Shown here in pieces: positions 25,508 to 34,902 of a DNA stretch of 64,000 nucleotides. Position 1 is the stretch's first letter, and every line of letters starts with the position of its first letter. The notes below the pieces were generated by a model that ran no database searches, was not told the origin of the DNA, and worked only from the letters and a program-made list of their open reading frames with translations. Made by a program: the position numbers and the translations under genes. The DNA comes from Erythrobacter sp. (GTDB lineage: Bacteria > Pseudomonadota > Alphaproteobacteria > Sphingomonadales > Sphingomonadaceae). The stretch spans positions 1 to 64,000 of the forward strand of contig JAHEBH010000001.1 of the NCBI GenBank assembly GCA_024642335.1, read 5' to 3'.

Positions 25508-25699
25508 GGCATGTCATTTACCGGAAACATGCAATGACGGCAAAGCCTTGAAGGGCGAAGCTGTGAATAAGCCTAGCTGCAGTGCAGCATAGCTCACTCC
25601 GCGCGGGGCGTGCGTGCTTGACGTAGGGGGCGAGGCTCCCCCAATGAGCGCGCATCCGAATCGCGACGAGACCAGCCTATTACACCGGTGGAGAATTCC

Positions 25700-27697
25700 A
25701 TGAGCAATGACACGGCCCGCTTCCAGTCGATGGCCAACACGATCAGGGCGCTGAGCATGGATGCGGTGCAGGCAGCCAATATCGGCCACCCCGGAATGCC
25801 GATGGGCATGGCAGATGTCGCGACGGTGCTCTATTCCGATTACCTGAAGTTCGATCCCGCCGACCCTCAGTGGCCGGATCGTGACCGCTTCATCCTGTCG
25901 GCCGGTCACGGCTCCATGCTCATCTACGCGCTGCTGCACCTTACCGGCTACGCGCAGCCGACGATGGATGACATCCGCAACTTCCGCCAGCTGGGCAGCC
26001 CCTGTGCGGGCCATCCCGAAAACTTCCTCATCGACGGGGTGGAATGCACCACCGGCCCGCTGGGGCAGGGCCTGGCGATGGGCGTGGGCATGGCGATTGC
26101 AGAACGTCATCTCAATGCCAGGTTCGGCGATGATGTGATCAACCACCGCACCTGGGTGATGGCGGGTGACGGCTGCCTGATGGAAGGCATCAACCACGAA
26201 GCCATCGGCTTGGCGGGACACCTCAAGCTCGGCAATCTGATCGTGCTGTGGGACGATAACAACGTCACGATCGATGGCTCGGTCGAGCTGTCCTCCAGCG
26301 AGGATGTGCGCGCCCGTTACCGCGCCACAGGTTGGCACGTTGTCGATTGCGACGGTCATGATGCGGCGAGCATCCGTGCAGCAATTGATGCGGCGCTGGC
26401 TGATGCACGTCCGTCCATCATCGCCTGCAAGACCATCATCGGCAAGGGCGCGCCCAACAAGCAGGGGACTTCGGGCGTACATGGTGCGCCGCTGGGCGAG
26501 GATGAGATTGCCGCCGCACGCGTGGAATTGAACTGGCCGCATGCACCATTTGTGGTGCCTGACGAGATCCTGGCCGACTGGCGCGCGCTTGGTGCTCGCG
26601 GCACCCGGGCCAATGCTGCATGGAAGGCCGCGCTGGCAGCCAGCGGCAAGAAGGCCGCGCTGGAAAACCAGCTGATGGGCGTCGCAGATCTCGCCGCGCC
26701 CGCGCTTGAGGATTACATCAGCGGCATTGCCAAGGATCCGCCCAAGATCGCCAGCCGCGTTGCCTCGCAAAAGGCGCTGGAGCCGCTGACCGCGAAGCTG
26801 CCCCAACTGATCGGCGGTTCTGCTGACCTGACCGGTTCCAACAACACCAAGACGCCATCAACCGATGCGCTGACTGCCGGCAATTACGGTGGGCGCTATC
26901 TCTATTACGGCATCCGCGAATTCGGCATGGCCGCGGCGATGAACGGCATGATGCTGCATGGCGGCGTGGTGCCTTATGGCGGCACCTTCCTGATCTTCAG
27001 CGATTATTGCCGCAATGCCATCCGCCTTTCCGCGCTGCAGAAGGCTGGCGTTGTCTATGTCATGACGCATGATTCCATCGGCCTTGGCGAGGATGGCCCG
27101 ACCCACCAGCCGGTGGAGCAGGTCATGTCGCTGCGCCTTATCCCCAATCTCAATGTCTATCGCCCGTCGGACGCGATCGAGACGGCGGAGTGCTGGGCAC
27201 TGGCGCTGCAGACGCCGAACACGCCTTCGGTCCTGTGCCTTTCGCGCCAGAACCTGCCGCCGGTTCGCGGCGAGGGTGACGAGAACTGGAGCGCTCTCTC
27301 GAACCGCTGCGCCAAGGGTGCCTATCGCGTGAAGTCAGCCAGTGCCGCCCGCAAGGTCGTGCTGCTGGCGACTGGCTCGGAAGTGGCCGTGGCGCTGGAT
27401 ACGGCCGCAGCGCTCGAAGCACAGGGTATCGGTGCCGATGTGGTTTCCGTGCCCTGCCAGGAACTCTTCAACCAGCAGGATGCTGCCTACAAGGCTGACA
27501 TCCTTCCTGCCGATGCACTGAAGGTCTCGGTAGAGGCCGGCGTTACGCAGGGCTGGGAACGCTATACCGGCATCGATGGCCTCAATATCGGCCTCGACCG
27601 TTTCGGAGCATCAGCTCCAGCAGCAGTGCTGTTCGAGCACTTCGGCTTCTCGGCCGGAAAGATCGTTCCGCAAGTCATTGAAAAATTGAGCAGGTAA
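25700..27697 (+). CDS. tkt: Transketolase
   Basis: A protein of 665 residues, the usual length. It transfers two-carbon ketol units in the pentose phosphate pathway using thiamine diphosphate. Visible motifs: NIGHPGMPMGMAD, SAGHGSMLIYALLHLTGY, TTGPLGQGLAMGVGMA, the TPP motif MAGDGCLMEGINHEA to LWDDNN, GTSGVHGAPLG, the transketolase active-site MTHDSIGLGEDGPTHQPVEQ, and the closing FGASAPAAVLFEHFG. ATG 25700 has GGTGGAG upstream; an earlier in-frame ATG at 25688 would overlap this ribosome site. It heads the cluster tkt-gap-pgk-thiE on the same strand with short gaps. Confidence 0.96.
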   Translation: MSNDTARFQSMANTIRALSMDAVQAANIGHPGMPMGMADVATVLYSDYLKFDPADPQWPDRDRFILSAGHGSMLIYALLHLTGYAQPTMDDIRNFRQLGSPCAGHPENFLIDGVECTTGPLGQGLAMGVGMAIAERHLNARFGDDVINHRTWVMAGDGCLMEGINHEAIGLAGHLKLGNLIVLWDDNNVTIDGSVELSSSEDVRARYRATGWHVVDCDGHDAASIRAAIDAALADARPSIIACKTIIGKGAPNKQGTSGVHGAPLGEDEIAAARVELNWPHAPFVVPDEILADWRALGARGTRANAAWKAALAASGKKAALENQLMGVADLAAPALEDYISGIAKDPPKIASRVASQKALEPLTAKLPQLIGGSADLTGSNNTKTPSTDALTAGNYGGRYLYYGIREFGMAAAMNGMMLHGGVVPYGGTFLIFSDYCRNAIRLSALQKAGVVYVMTHDSIGLGEDGPTHQPVEQVMSLRLIPNLNVYRPSDAIETAECWALALQTPNTPSVLCLSRQNLPPVRGEGDENWSALSNRCAKGAYRVKSASAARKVVLLATGSEVAVALDTAAALEAQGIGADVVSVPCQELFNQQDAAYKADILPADALKVSVEAGVTQGWERYTGIDGLNIGLDRFGASAPAAVLFEHFGFSAGKIVPQVIEKLSR

Positions 27698-27712
27698 TCA
27701 GGAGAAAGGTCC

Positions 27713-28720
27713 ATGGCGACGAAGGTAGCGATCAACGGTTTCGGGCGTATTGGCCGTCTGGTGGCGCGCGCCATCCTGGAGCGTGACGATCACGATCTGG
27801 AACTGGTGGCGATCAATGACCTCGCTGACACCAATGCCAATGCGCTGCTCTTCGCTTTCGACAGCACGCATGGCCGCTTTCCCGGCACTGTCGAAGTCAA
27901 CGGCAGCGATATCGTCGTCAATGGCAAGCCGATTGCGGTAACCAGCGAGCGCGATCCGGCCAATTTGCCGCATGGCAAGATGGGCGTGGACATCGTGCTG
28001 GAATGCACCGGCTTCTTCCAGTCGCATGACGCGTCGAAGCCGCATCTCGATGCAGGGGCCAAGCGCGTGCTGATCTCGGCACCTGCCAACGGTGTTTCGG
28101 CAACGATCGTCTATGGCGTGAACCATTCCATCCTCACATCCGCTGACGTGATCGTTTCCAACGCCAGCTGCACCACCAACTGCCTCTCGCCGGTGGCCAA
28201 GGTCTTGAATGACCTGGTTGGGATCGAGCGCGGTTTCATGACCACGGTCCATTCCTATACCAATGACCAGCGGATGCTGGACCAGATGCATTCGGACATG
28301 CGCCGTGCCCGCGGCGGCGCGCAGAACATGATCCCGACGACTACTGGTGCGGCCCGTGCGGTTGGCCTGGTGCTGCCCGAACTGAAGGGCAAGCTGGACG
28401 GCTCTTCTATCCGTGTCCCGACGCCGAACGTTTCGCTGGTCGACCTGGTGTTTGTGCCGGGCCGGGATACTTCGGCGGAGGAACTCAACGCCGCGCTCAA
28501 GGCCGCATCGGAAGGTGCGATGAAGGGCGTGCTCGATTACACGGACAAGCCGCTGGTGTCCTCGGACTTCAACCACCATCCGGCCAGCTCGACCATCGAC
28601 AGCCTGGAAACCTCGGTCATGGAAGGCAAGCTCGCCCGCGTCGTATCCTGGTATGACAATGAATGGGGCTTTTCCAACCGCATGATCGACACCGCCGGAG
28701 TGATGGCCGGCCTGCTGTAA
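27713..28720 (+). CDS. gap: Glyceraldehyde-3-phosphate dehydrogenase, type I
   Basis: A protein of 335 residues that oxidises glyceraldehyde 3-phosphate to 1,3-bisphosphoglycerate. The cofactor loop [16 protein letters not shown] opens it, and the active-site ASCTTNC carries Cys153. [39 protein letters not shown] and [12 protein letters not shown] are the standard family blocks. AGGAGAAAGGTCC upstream supplies a strong ribosome site. It lies 16 bases after tkt and 11 before pgk, a glycolysis/Calvin-like cluster typical of alphaproteobacteria. Confidence 0.97.
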   Translation: MATKVAINGFGRIGRLVARAILERDDHDLELVAINDLADTNANALLFAFDSTHGRFPGTVEVNGSDIVVNGKPIAVTSERDPANLPHGKMGVDIVLECTGFFQSHDASKPHLDAGAKRVLISAPANGVSATIVYGVNHSILTSADVIVSNASCTTNCLSPVAKVLNDLVGIERGFMTTVHSYTNDQRMLDQMHSDMRRARGGAQNMIPTTTGAARAVGLVLPELKGKLDGSSIRVPTPNVSLVDLVFVPGRDTSAEELNAALKAASEGAMKGVLDYTDKPLVSSDFNHHPASSTIDSLETSVMEGKLARVVSWYDNEWGFSNRMIDTAGVMAGLL

Positions 28721-28730
28721 GGAAGCGCAA

Positions 28731-29930
28731 ATGGGCAAGTTCAAGACGCTCGATGACCTGGGCGATGTGACCGGCAAGGTCGCATTGTTGCGGGTGGACC
28801 TGAACCTGCCCATGGCCGATGGCCGGGCGACCGATCTGACGCGCGCGCTTGCGGTCAAACCAACCATTCTGGAACTGGCGGAAAAGGGCGCGAAAGTCGT
28901 CCTGCTCGCCCATTTCGGGCGGCCCAAGGGAGAACGGCATTCGACCTTGTCGCTCAGCCTGGTGCAGGGCGAGATCGAGCGCGTCCTTTCCAAGGAAGTG
29001 ATGTTCATCCCCGAGGTGCAGGGGCCGGTAGCGAAGCAGGCAATCGGTATCCTGCGCGCGGGAGACATCGGCCTGATGGAGAACACGCGCTTCTGGCCGG
29101 GCGAGGAGGGCAATAACCCCGAATTTGCCAAGGGCATTGCCGCCAATGGCGATTTCTACGTCAACGATGCCTTCTCAGCCGCGCACCGCGCCCATGCGAC
29201 GACCGAGGGGCTGGCGCATCTGCTGCCCGCCTATGCCGGACGTGCAATGCAGAAGGAGCTGGAGGCGCTCGACGCCGCGCTCGGCAATCCGGAAATGCCG
29301 GTTGCTGCCGTTGTTGGTGGAGCGAAAGTTTCTACCAAGCTGGTCGTGCTCGAGAACCTCGTCGGCAAGGTGCAGCATCTCATCATCGGCGGAGGCATGG
29401 CCAACACCTTCCTTGCCGCAAAAGGTGTCGATGTGGGCAAGAGCCTGTGCGAGCATGACCTGACCGACAAGGCGATTGCCATCATGGAGGCAGCGGATGC
29501 TTCGGGTTGCACCGTGCACCTGCCCTACGATGTGGTTGTTGCGAAGGAATTCGCCGCCAATCCGCCCAGCATGCGGGTGTGCAATGTGCATGAAGTCGCA
29601 GCGGACGAGATGATCCTCGATGTCGGCCCGCTGGCGGTCGAAGCATTGGGCGATGTGCTCAAGACCTGCCGAACGCTGGTGTGGAACGGCCCGATGGGAG
29701 CATTCGAGACAGCGCCCTTCGATGCTGCCACGGTCGCATTGGCGCGCATGGCTGCTGCGCTGACGGCGGAAGGTTCGCTGAAGTCAGTCGCGGGTGGTGG
29801 CGATACGGTGGCTGCGCTCAACCATGCAGGCGTGGCCGAAGACTTTTCCTATGTCTCCACTGCCGGCGGTGCATTTCTCGAATGGATGGAAGGCAAGACC
29901 CTGCCGGGCGTTGCGGCGCTCGAAAGGTAA
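28731..29930 (+). CDS. pgk: Phosphoglycerate kinase
   Basis: A protein of 399 residues that moves phosphate from 1,3-bisphosphoglycerate to ADP. The signature [18 protein letters not shown] and [13 protein letters not shown] occupy the N-terminal lobe, [20 protein letters not shown] follows, and the nucleotide-binding C-terminal lobe shows [29 protein letters not shown] and [11 protein letters not shown]. Length and order of blocks are normal. It is separated from gap by 11 bases and from thiE by 10. Confidence 0.97.
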   Translation: MGKFKTLDDLGDVTGKVALLRVDLNLPMADGRATDLTRALAVKPTILELAEKGAKVVLLAHFGRPKGERHSTLSLSLVQGEIERVLSKEVMFIPEVQGPVAKQAIGILRAGDIGLMENTRFWPGEEGNNPEFAKGIAANGDFYVNDAFSAAHRAHATTEGLAHLLPAYAGRAMQKELEALDAALGNPEMPVAAVVGGAKVSTKLVVLENLVGKVQHLIIGGGMANTFLAAKGVDVGKSLCEHDLTDKAIAIMEAADASGCTVHLPYDVVVAKEFAANPPSMRVCNVHEVAADEMILDVGPLAVEALGDVLKTCRTLVWNGPMGAFETAPFDAATVALARMAAALTAEGSLKSVAGGGDTVAALNHAGVAEDFSYVSTAGGAFLEWMEGKTLPGVAALER

Positions 29931-29939
29931 ATCCTGCCC

Positions 29940-30554
29940 ATGTCCAGTTGCCAACTCTATCTGGTCTCACCGCTCGATGTCGGTGGCGATTTTCCCAAGC
30001 GGCTTGAACGTGCGCTGGATGCCGGACCTGTCGCCGCGTTCCAGTTCCGCGTGAAGGACATGGACCAGCATGAAGCGGCACGTCTGGCCGAGCCACTGCA
30101 AGCCATCTGTGCCGCACGGGACGTGGCCTTCATCGTCAACGATTCCATTGCCCTCGCCAAACGCCTGAAGGCCGATGGCGTGCATCTGGGCCAGAAGGAT
30201 GGCGATCCGCGCGAGGCACGCGAGGAATTGGGGCGCGAGGCGCAGATCGGCGTCACCTGCCATGCCAGCCGCCACCTGGCCATGGAAGCAGGTGATGCGG
30301 GTGCCGATTACGTTGCCTTCGGTGCGTTCTTTCCCTCCGATACCAAGGATACGGAACACAGCGCCGGGCCAGAGCTGCTCACATGGTGGCAGAGCCTGTT
30401 CGAGGTTCCCTGTGTCGCCATCGGGGGCATCACGCCGGACAATTGCGGTCCGCTTGTCGCGGCGGGTGCAGATTTCCTCGCCGTTTCAGGCGCGGTGTGG
30501 AACGGCGATGAGGTCGAAGCGGTGAACGCCTTCACCAGGATACTGCAGGGCTGA
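29940..30554 (+). CDS. thiE: Thiamine-phosphate synthase
   Basis: A protein of 204 residues, TIM-barrel, joining HMP pyrophosphate and the thiazole phosphate to thiamine phosphate. Key blocks are FQFRVKDMDQHEA (QxR(x)K region), FIVNDSIALAKRLKADGVHLGQKDGD with the Mg/pyrophosphate Asp, GVTCHASRHLAMEAGDAGADYVAFGAFFPSDTKD, and VAIGGITPDN. All catalytic elements seem present. It closes the tkt-gap-pgk unit; its product supplies the cofactor of transketolase and KorB. It meets the convergent secreted-protein gene with no spacer. Confidence 0.88.
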   Translation: MSSCQLYLVSPLDVGGDFPKRLERALDAGPVAAFQFRVKDMDQHEAARLAEPLQAICAARDVAFIVNDSIALAKRLKADGVHLGQKDGDPREAREELGREAQIGVTCHASRHLAMEAGDAGADYVAFGAFFPSDTKDTEHSAGPELLTWWQSLFEVPCVAIGGITPDNCGPLVAAGADFLAVSGAVWNGDEVEAVNAFTRILQG

Positions 30555-30914
30555 TCACCGACCGCGCAGGAAACACCTTAGCCTGCCGGGTTCGCCATTT
30601 TCCATCTTGCGCAGGAATGATGGGCTGATCACCAGGTACTGGTCGCCATTGCGCGGACCGCTGGACATCGTCACCACATCGCCGCGCCGCAGATAGGTGC
30701 CGCTGCCTTGCGGTGAGCGATAGCGCGAGGCGCTGGTAATGCGGAAATTCTCTTCGGGCTGTTCTATTCCTGCCTGCCCGGCTGCATCGTCAGGCAGCTC
30801 GCAGATATATTGGCCGCGTTCGATCGTCCCGATCTTGCCTTGCGCAGCCGCGGGCGGTGCGAACGCAAGTGACAACACGAAAAGCAGGGCCAGCGGTCTC
30901 ATGCTCACGCCCAT
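30555..30914 (-). CDS. Small secreted protein of unknown function
   Basis: A protein of about 119 residues with a signal peptide (MRPLALLFVLSLAFAPPAAAQ). The mature part has two Cys residues (YICELPDD near its start and RLRCFLRGR at the end) that could pair, and beta-rich stretches such as RITSASRYRSPQGSGTYLRRGDVVTM and QYLVISPSFLRKM. No known domain is recognised. ATG 30914 is chosen because GAGG lies about seven bases upstream; ATG 30902 is the alternative. It is divergent from efp and converges with thiE with zero bases between the stop codons. Confidence 0.65.
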   Translation of the reverse strand: MGVSMRPLALLFVLSLAFAPPAAAQGKIGTIERGQYICELPDDAAGQAGIEQPEENFRITSASRYRSPQGSGTYLRRGDVVTMSSGPRNGDQYLVISPSFLRKMENGEPGRLRCFLRGR

Positions 30915-31039
30915 AGCATTCCTCGCTTGCAACGCCATGAATGATTGCCGCCATCTGCTGCCGACTTGCCCAAAGCCTCGCTTGGGGCTAGGGCGCGCGC
31001 TATTCTGAATTCCGAGCATTGTAGAAGGCGGCAAGCCCC

Positions 31040-31603
31040 ATGAAGATCAGCGGCGTGGACATTCGTCCCGGCAACATCATCGAGTATGAAGGCGGTATCT
31101 GGAAAGTCGCCAAGATCCAGCACACGCAGCCAGGCAAGGGCGGCGCCTATATGCAGGTCGAAATGAAGAACCTGCAGGATGGCCGCAAGACCAACGTCCG
31201 CTTCCGCAGCGCCGACACGGTCGAGAAAGTGCGCCTCGATACGAAGGAGTTCCAGTTCCTTTACGAAGATGGCGATATGCTGGTGTTCATGGACCAGGAT
31301 ACGTTCGAGCAGATCAGCCTTCCCGGCGACTTGCTGGGCGACGCGCGCGCCTTCCTGCAGGATGGCATGCAGGTCCAGCTGGAATTGTGGGAAGAGAAGC
31401 CAATCAGTGTCGAATTGCCGTCGCAGATCGAAGCGGTGATCGTTGAGGCTGACGCGGTGGTAAAGGGCCAGACGGCGTCTTCCAGCTACAAGCCTGCCAT
31501 TCTCGACAATGGCGTGCGCATCATGGTTCCGCCGCATATCGGAAGCGGCACGCGTATTGTGGTAGACGTTTACGAACAAAGCTATGTCGGAAAGGCCGGC
31601 TGA
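31040..31603 (+). CDS. efp: Translation elongation factor P
   Basis: A protein of 187 residues with the three beta-barrel domains of EF-P, which relieves ribosome stalling at consecutive prolines. The tip loop [10 protein letters not shown] carries Lys33, equivalent to the lysine that EpmA beta-lysylates in other bacteria, so a Lys-type rather than Arg-type [23 protein letters not shown] and the C-terminal [20 protein letters not shown] agree with the family. It is followed after 11 bases by a small conserved gene and then suhB. No modification gene lies in the window. Confidence 0.95.
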   Translation: MKISGVDIRPGNIIEYEGGIWKVAKIQHTQPGKGGAYMQVEMKNLQDGRKTNVRFRSADTVEKVRLDTKEFQFLYEDGDMLVFMDQDTFEQISLPGDLLGDARAFLQDGMQVQLELWEEKPISVELPSQIEAVIVEADAVVKGQTASSSYKPAILDNGVRIMVPPHIGSGTRIVVDVYEQSYVGKAG

Positions 31604-31614
31604 CGGAGGTTCTT

Positions 31615-31965
31615 ATGGCGGGTGGCGGACATCCCAAGCTTGAGGCGATCGACCTCGAAAAGAGCTACATTCTCGGTGTCATCTATGATGATGAATCGCT
31701 GACACTTGAGCTGGAATTCAACCTGCTTGAAGGGCATCCCCGCTACGAGCAGCCGGTCAATGACGATGGCTGCTATCGCAAGGGCTTCATTCGTTTTGCC
31801 GATTTCGATGACCTGCGCCTGCGCAAGGCCAAGCATGAAGAAGGCAAGGAAGTGAATTACAGCGATATCTACTCTGCCACGATTGAAGACGATTACGCTT
31901 TCTTGTCGAGTGGTTGGGGCGAGATTGAACTGACCGCGCGATCGATCCAGATCGCCGTAGACTGA
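31615..31965 (+). CDS. Conserved cytoplasmic protein of unknown function
   Basis: A protein of 116 residues with no signal or membrane segment. It is acidic, with alternating strands (SYILGVIYDDESLTLELEFNLLEG and YAFLSSGWGEIELTARSIQI) and a charged centre (DFDDLRLRKAKHEEGKEVNY). GGAGG lies nine bases before ATG 31615. I do not recognise a family. It sits between efp (11-base gap) and suhB (17-base gap) in the same direction, so it is probably co-transcribed with them. Confidence 0.65.
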   Translation: MAGGGHPKLEAIDLEKSYILGVIYDDESLTLELEFNLLEGHPRYEQPVNDDGCYRKGFIRFADFDDLRLRKAKHEEGKEVNYSDIYSATIEDDYAFLSSGWGEIELTARSIQIAVD

Positions 31966-31982
31966 CAGGATTACAAACAAAG

Positions 31983-32804
31983 ATGGCAGCCATTCCCGGC
32001 CTGATTCGCGTCATGGAAGGCGCTGCGCGCAAAGCTGGCAACCGCCTGCGCCGTGATTTCGGCGAGGTCGAGCATCTCCAGGTCAGCCGCAAGGGCCCTT
32101 CGGACTTCGTGTCCAAGGCCGATATGCGCGCCGAGCGGACCTTGTACGATGAATTGCTGAAAGCACGCCCGGATTGGGGCTTCCTGCTCGAGGAAGCAGG
32201 CGAGATCCACGGCGATCCGGACAAGCCGCGCTGGATTGTCGATCCGCTCGATGGCACCAGCAACTTCCTCCACGGGTTGCCGCATTTCGCCATTTCCATC
32301 GCTGTCCAGGAACCAAAGCTTGGCGGCGGTGGCTGGGGCGAAGTGACCGCCGGCGTGATCTATCAGCCGATTACCGACGAGACATATTGGGCAGAGAAAA
32401 CGCGCGGTGCCTGGTTGCATGACGGCCGCCTGCGGGTATCGGGCCGGCGCCAGCTGTCCGAAGCGCTGATTGCCACCGGGACGCCCTATCAGGCGCATGG
32501 CGATTTCGCTGAATGGACGAAGATCTTCGCGGCCGTGGGGCCGCAGGTGGCAGGGATCCGGCGCTTTGGCTCGGCTGCGCTTGACCTCGCCTGGGTGGCA
32601 GCTGGACGGTATGACGGGTTTTGGGAAAGCGATCTTTCACCTTGGGATACAGCTGCAGGCTGCCTGCTGGTCCGTGAAGCGGGCGGTTTCGTAACCGATT
32701 ACCGTGGTCGTTCAGAGGTGATCTGCGACACGCAGATCATTGCCGGCAACGATCCGCTGCATTCCCGCTTGCACAAGATCATCGCTGGAGCTTTGAAAGG
32801 CTAA
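31983..32804 (+). CDS. suhB: Inositol monophosphatase family protein (SuhB type)
   Basis: A protein of 273 residues of the Mg-dependent, Li-sensitive phosphatase family. Metal ligands are visible in LLEEAGEIHGDPDKPRWIVDPLDGTSNFLHGLPHFAISIAV and in the late motif LSPWDTAAGCLLVREAGGFVTDYRG. FGSAALDLAWVAAGRYDGFWE matches SuhB. It dephosphorylates inositol 1-phosphate and related sugar phosphates; the E. coli homologue also assists rRNA transcription, which may or may not apply here. It is the third gene after efp. Confidence 0.9.
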   Translation: MAAIPGLIRVMEGAARKAGNRLRRDFGEVEHLQVSRKGPSDFVSKADMRAERTLYDELLKARPDWGFLLEEAGEIHGDPDKPRWIVDPLDGTSNFLHGLPHFAISIAVQEPKLGGGGWGEVTAGVIYQPITDETYWAEKTRGAWLHDGRLRVSGRRQLSEALIATGTPYQAHGDFAEWTKIFAAVGPQVAGIRRFGSAALDLAWVAAGRYDGFWESDLSPWDTAAGCLLVREAGGFVTDYRGRSEVICDTQIIAGNDPLHSRLHKIIAGALKG

Positions 32805-32824
32805 GGAATTTGTGCGCATGTTCC

Positions 32825-32853
32825 TTGAACCTGCGCGCCATGCCCGCTAACTG
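32825..32853 (+). promoter_or_regulatory. Promoter of tRNA-Leu (TTGAAC-N17-TAACTG)
   Basis: TTGAAC at 32825 and TAACTG at 32848 are 17 bases apart, 15 bases before the tRNA-Leu gene. The spacing and position mirror the tRNA-Asp and tRNA-Glu promoters in this window. Confidence 0.6.
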
Positions 32854-32868
32854 CGGAGCATGACGGGA

Positions 32869-32953
32869 GCCTCCGTGGCGGAATTGGTAGACGCGCTCGA
32901 CTCAAAATCGAGTTTCTTCGGAAGTGCCGGTTCGAGTCCGGCCGGAGGTACCA
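32869..32953 (+). tRNA. tRNA-Leu (anticodon CAA)
   Basis: An 85-base tRNA with a long variable arm: acceptor GCCTCCG/CGGAGGT, D arm GGCGGAATTGGTAGACGC, anticodon stem CTCGA/TCGAG with loop CTCAAAA (anticodon CAA), variable arm TTTCTTCGGAAGT, T arm CCGGTTCGAGTCCGG and encoded CCA. Confidence 0.96.
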
Positions 32954-32984
32954 CACTGTTTCCCGTAGATCGGCGAGGGGTGCG

Positions 32985-34817
32985 ATGATCGAAGTGCCCT
33001 CATTCCATGCCATCGCCGCCATGACCGGGACGGTGATGGTGTTCATCGCCTTCGCGCGCGGACGAATCTCGACCGAAATTGTCTCGTTGATGACCATCGC
33101 GGTAATTGCGGTGGGTCTCTATTTCTATCCCCTGCCGCATACGCAGCCGACCGACGGGCTGGCGCTCGCATTCGGAGGGTTCGGGCACTACGCCCTGATC
33201 ACCATCTGCTCGCTGATGATCATGGGGCGCGGGCTTGTGGTGACAGGTGCGCTGGAGCCTGCTGCGCGCGCACTCGAGAAAGTCTGGAAGATCAACCTGC
33301 AGCTTGGCATGCTGGTTTCGCTGGTGCTGGCCGCCTGTCTTTCCATGCTTGTCAACGACACGCCGGTGCTGGTGTTGCTCCTGCCGATCTTTGTGGCCCT
33401 GGCGCAGCGCGGGGCGATGCCGGCATCCAAGACGCTGATCCCGCTCAACGCGGCGGTTCTGATCGGCGGCATGGCAACCACGATCGGCACCTCGACCAAC
33501 CTGCTGGTCGTTGGCATTGCGACCGATCTTGGAATGCCCCCTATGCCGGTGTTCCATTTCACGCCGATCGTGCTGATGGCCGCGCTGGTGGCCTTGCCCT
33601 ATCTCTGGCTGGTGATGCCGCGCCTCCTGCCGGACAACAGCCCCGATGCTCTGCTGGCTGAACGCCGCTTCTACACTCGCATGCGGATTCCTCCCGATAG
33701 CGAGCTGGTGGGCAAACACTTCGATGAAGTGATGGAGCGTCTGCCAAAGGATTTCCGTTTCGAAGAGAGGCCGGAGGGACCCTTCGAGGAAGGTCAACTT
33801 CTGCTGATCTCCGGCACGCATGAAGCTCTGGAAGACGCAAACCGCATCCTGAAAGGGCGGATTGCCCCGGGCTGGGTGATGGACCGCATCCGCCGCAAGT
33901 CTTCCACTCATGGCGAGGACATCCAGGTCGTCGAAATGGTGGTGACGGCGGATTCGCGCATTATCAACCGCACGCTGGCAACGTCGGGGATCGCGGACAA
34001 TTATGGCGTTGCGGTACTGGGCATCCATCGCCCCGAACGCATGATCAGCAATCAACCCATTTCCGTGAACGAGGAAATCCGCCTGGCGGAAGGTGACGTC
34101 CTGCTCGTGATGGGCCTGCCCGAGGGTAACCTCGATTTTGCGACGGGTGACAGCCTGCTGCAGCTCGAAGGTGCCAAGGATATGCCGCGCCGCTCAAAGG
34201 CGGTGCTGGCGGCGGGTATCATGTTCGGAGCTATCGCCCTTGCATCCGTTGGCCTGCCCTTTGTTGGCAGCCAGGGCTTCTACCTGTTGAAAGTTCCCAT
34301 TGCGATCTCGTCACTGGCAGGCGCGATCCTGATGTTCCTGACCGGCTGCGTAAAGTTCGATCGTGTGGGCAGGGCGCTCTCGGGCAAGGTTATCGTCCTG
34401 GTGGCAGCCAGCATCGCCATCGGGCGTATCATCCTGGATAGCGGTGCCGCTGAATGGTTGGGAGTGGTCATGTCGCTTGGCTTGCAGTTCCTGCCTGCTG
34501 CGGGCGTGCTTGCCGCAATCATGCTGTTCGTGACTGTGCTGACGAATTTTGCCTCCAATGCCACGGCCGCCACGGTGGGAACTCCGATTGCCTTCAGCAT
34601 TGCCAGCCAGTTGGGCATGCCGCAGGAGCCGCTGATCCTTGCCGTGCTGTTCGGCTGCAACCTGTGCTATGCCACCCCGATTGCCTATCAGACCAACATG
34701 CTGATCATGTCCGAAGGCAATTACAAATTTGCCGATTATCTTCGCACCGGCGTGCCGCTGGTCTTGCTGATGGTGGCGACGCTGAGCTTCCTGTTGGTAA
34801 TGACCTACGATATGTAG
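32985..34817 (+). CDS. SLC13/DASS-type anion permease with two TrkA-C domains
   Basis: A protein of 610 residues. About 11-12 membrane helices are split into two halves by a soluble block (about 225-390) that contains two TrkA-C/RCK_C-like units (SELVGKHFDEVMERLPKDF to LLISGTHEALEDANRIL, and SRIINRTLATSGIADNYGVAVLGIHRP to GDVLLVMGLPEGNL). The transport signatures are ACLSMLVNDTPVLVLLLPI with GMATTIGTSTNLLVVGIA, and TNFASNATAATVGTPIAFSIA with ATPIAYQTNMLIM. This is the sodium- or proton-coupled sulfate/dicarboxylate transporter family at the inner membrane. The substrate (sulfate or organic acid) cannot be read. It follows tRNA-Leu by 31 bases. Confidence 0.85.
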   Translation: MIEVPSFHAIAAMTGTVMVFIAFARGRISTEIVSLMTIAVIAVGLYFYPLPHTQPTDGLALAFGGFGHYALITICSLMIMGRGLVVTGALEPAARALEKVWKINLQLGMLVSLVLAACLSMLVNDTPVLVLLLPIFVALAQRGAMPASKTLIPLNAAVLIGGMATTIGTSTNLLVVGIATDLGMPPMPVFHFTPIVLMAALVALPYLWLVMPRLLPDNSPDALLAERRFYTRMRIPPDSELVGKHFDEVMERLPKDFRFEERPEGPFEEGQLLLISGTHEALEDANRILKGRIAPGWVMDRIRRKSSTHGEDIQVVEMVVTADSRIINRTLATSGIADNYGVAVLGIHRPERMISNQPISVNEEIRLAEGDVLLVMGLPEGNLDFATGDSLLQLEGAKDMPRRSKAVLAAGIMFGAIALASVGLPFVGSQGFYLLKVPIAISSLAGAILMFLTGCVKFDRVGRALSGKVIVLVAASIAIGRIILDSGAAEWLGVVMSLGLQFLPAAGVLAAIMLFVTVLTNFASNATAATVGTPIAFSIASQLGMPQEPLILAVLFGCNLCYATPIAYQTNMLIMSEGNYKFADYLRTGVPLVLLMVATLSFLLVMTYDM

Positions 34818-34902
34818 GAATTGCCGTGGAAGCGGGGCCGTTAACCGTATCATCCACAAAGTGTAAAATTTACCGACATTTCACACCTCGCCGTTAGGCT
34901 GC

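Noticed and set aside
25636-25655. GGGGG/CCCCC hairpin upstream of tkt as a terminator or riboswitch.
   Set aside because: The stem is only five pairs, no T run follows, and no conserved riboswitch core is visible.
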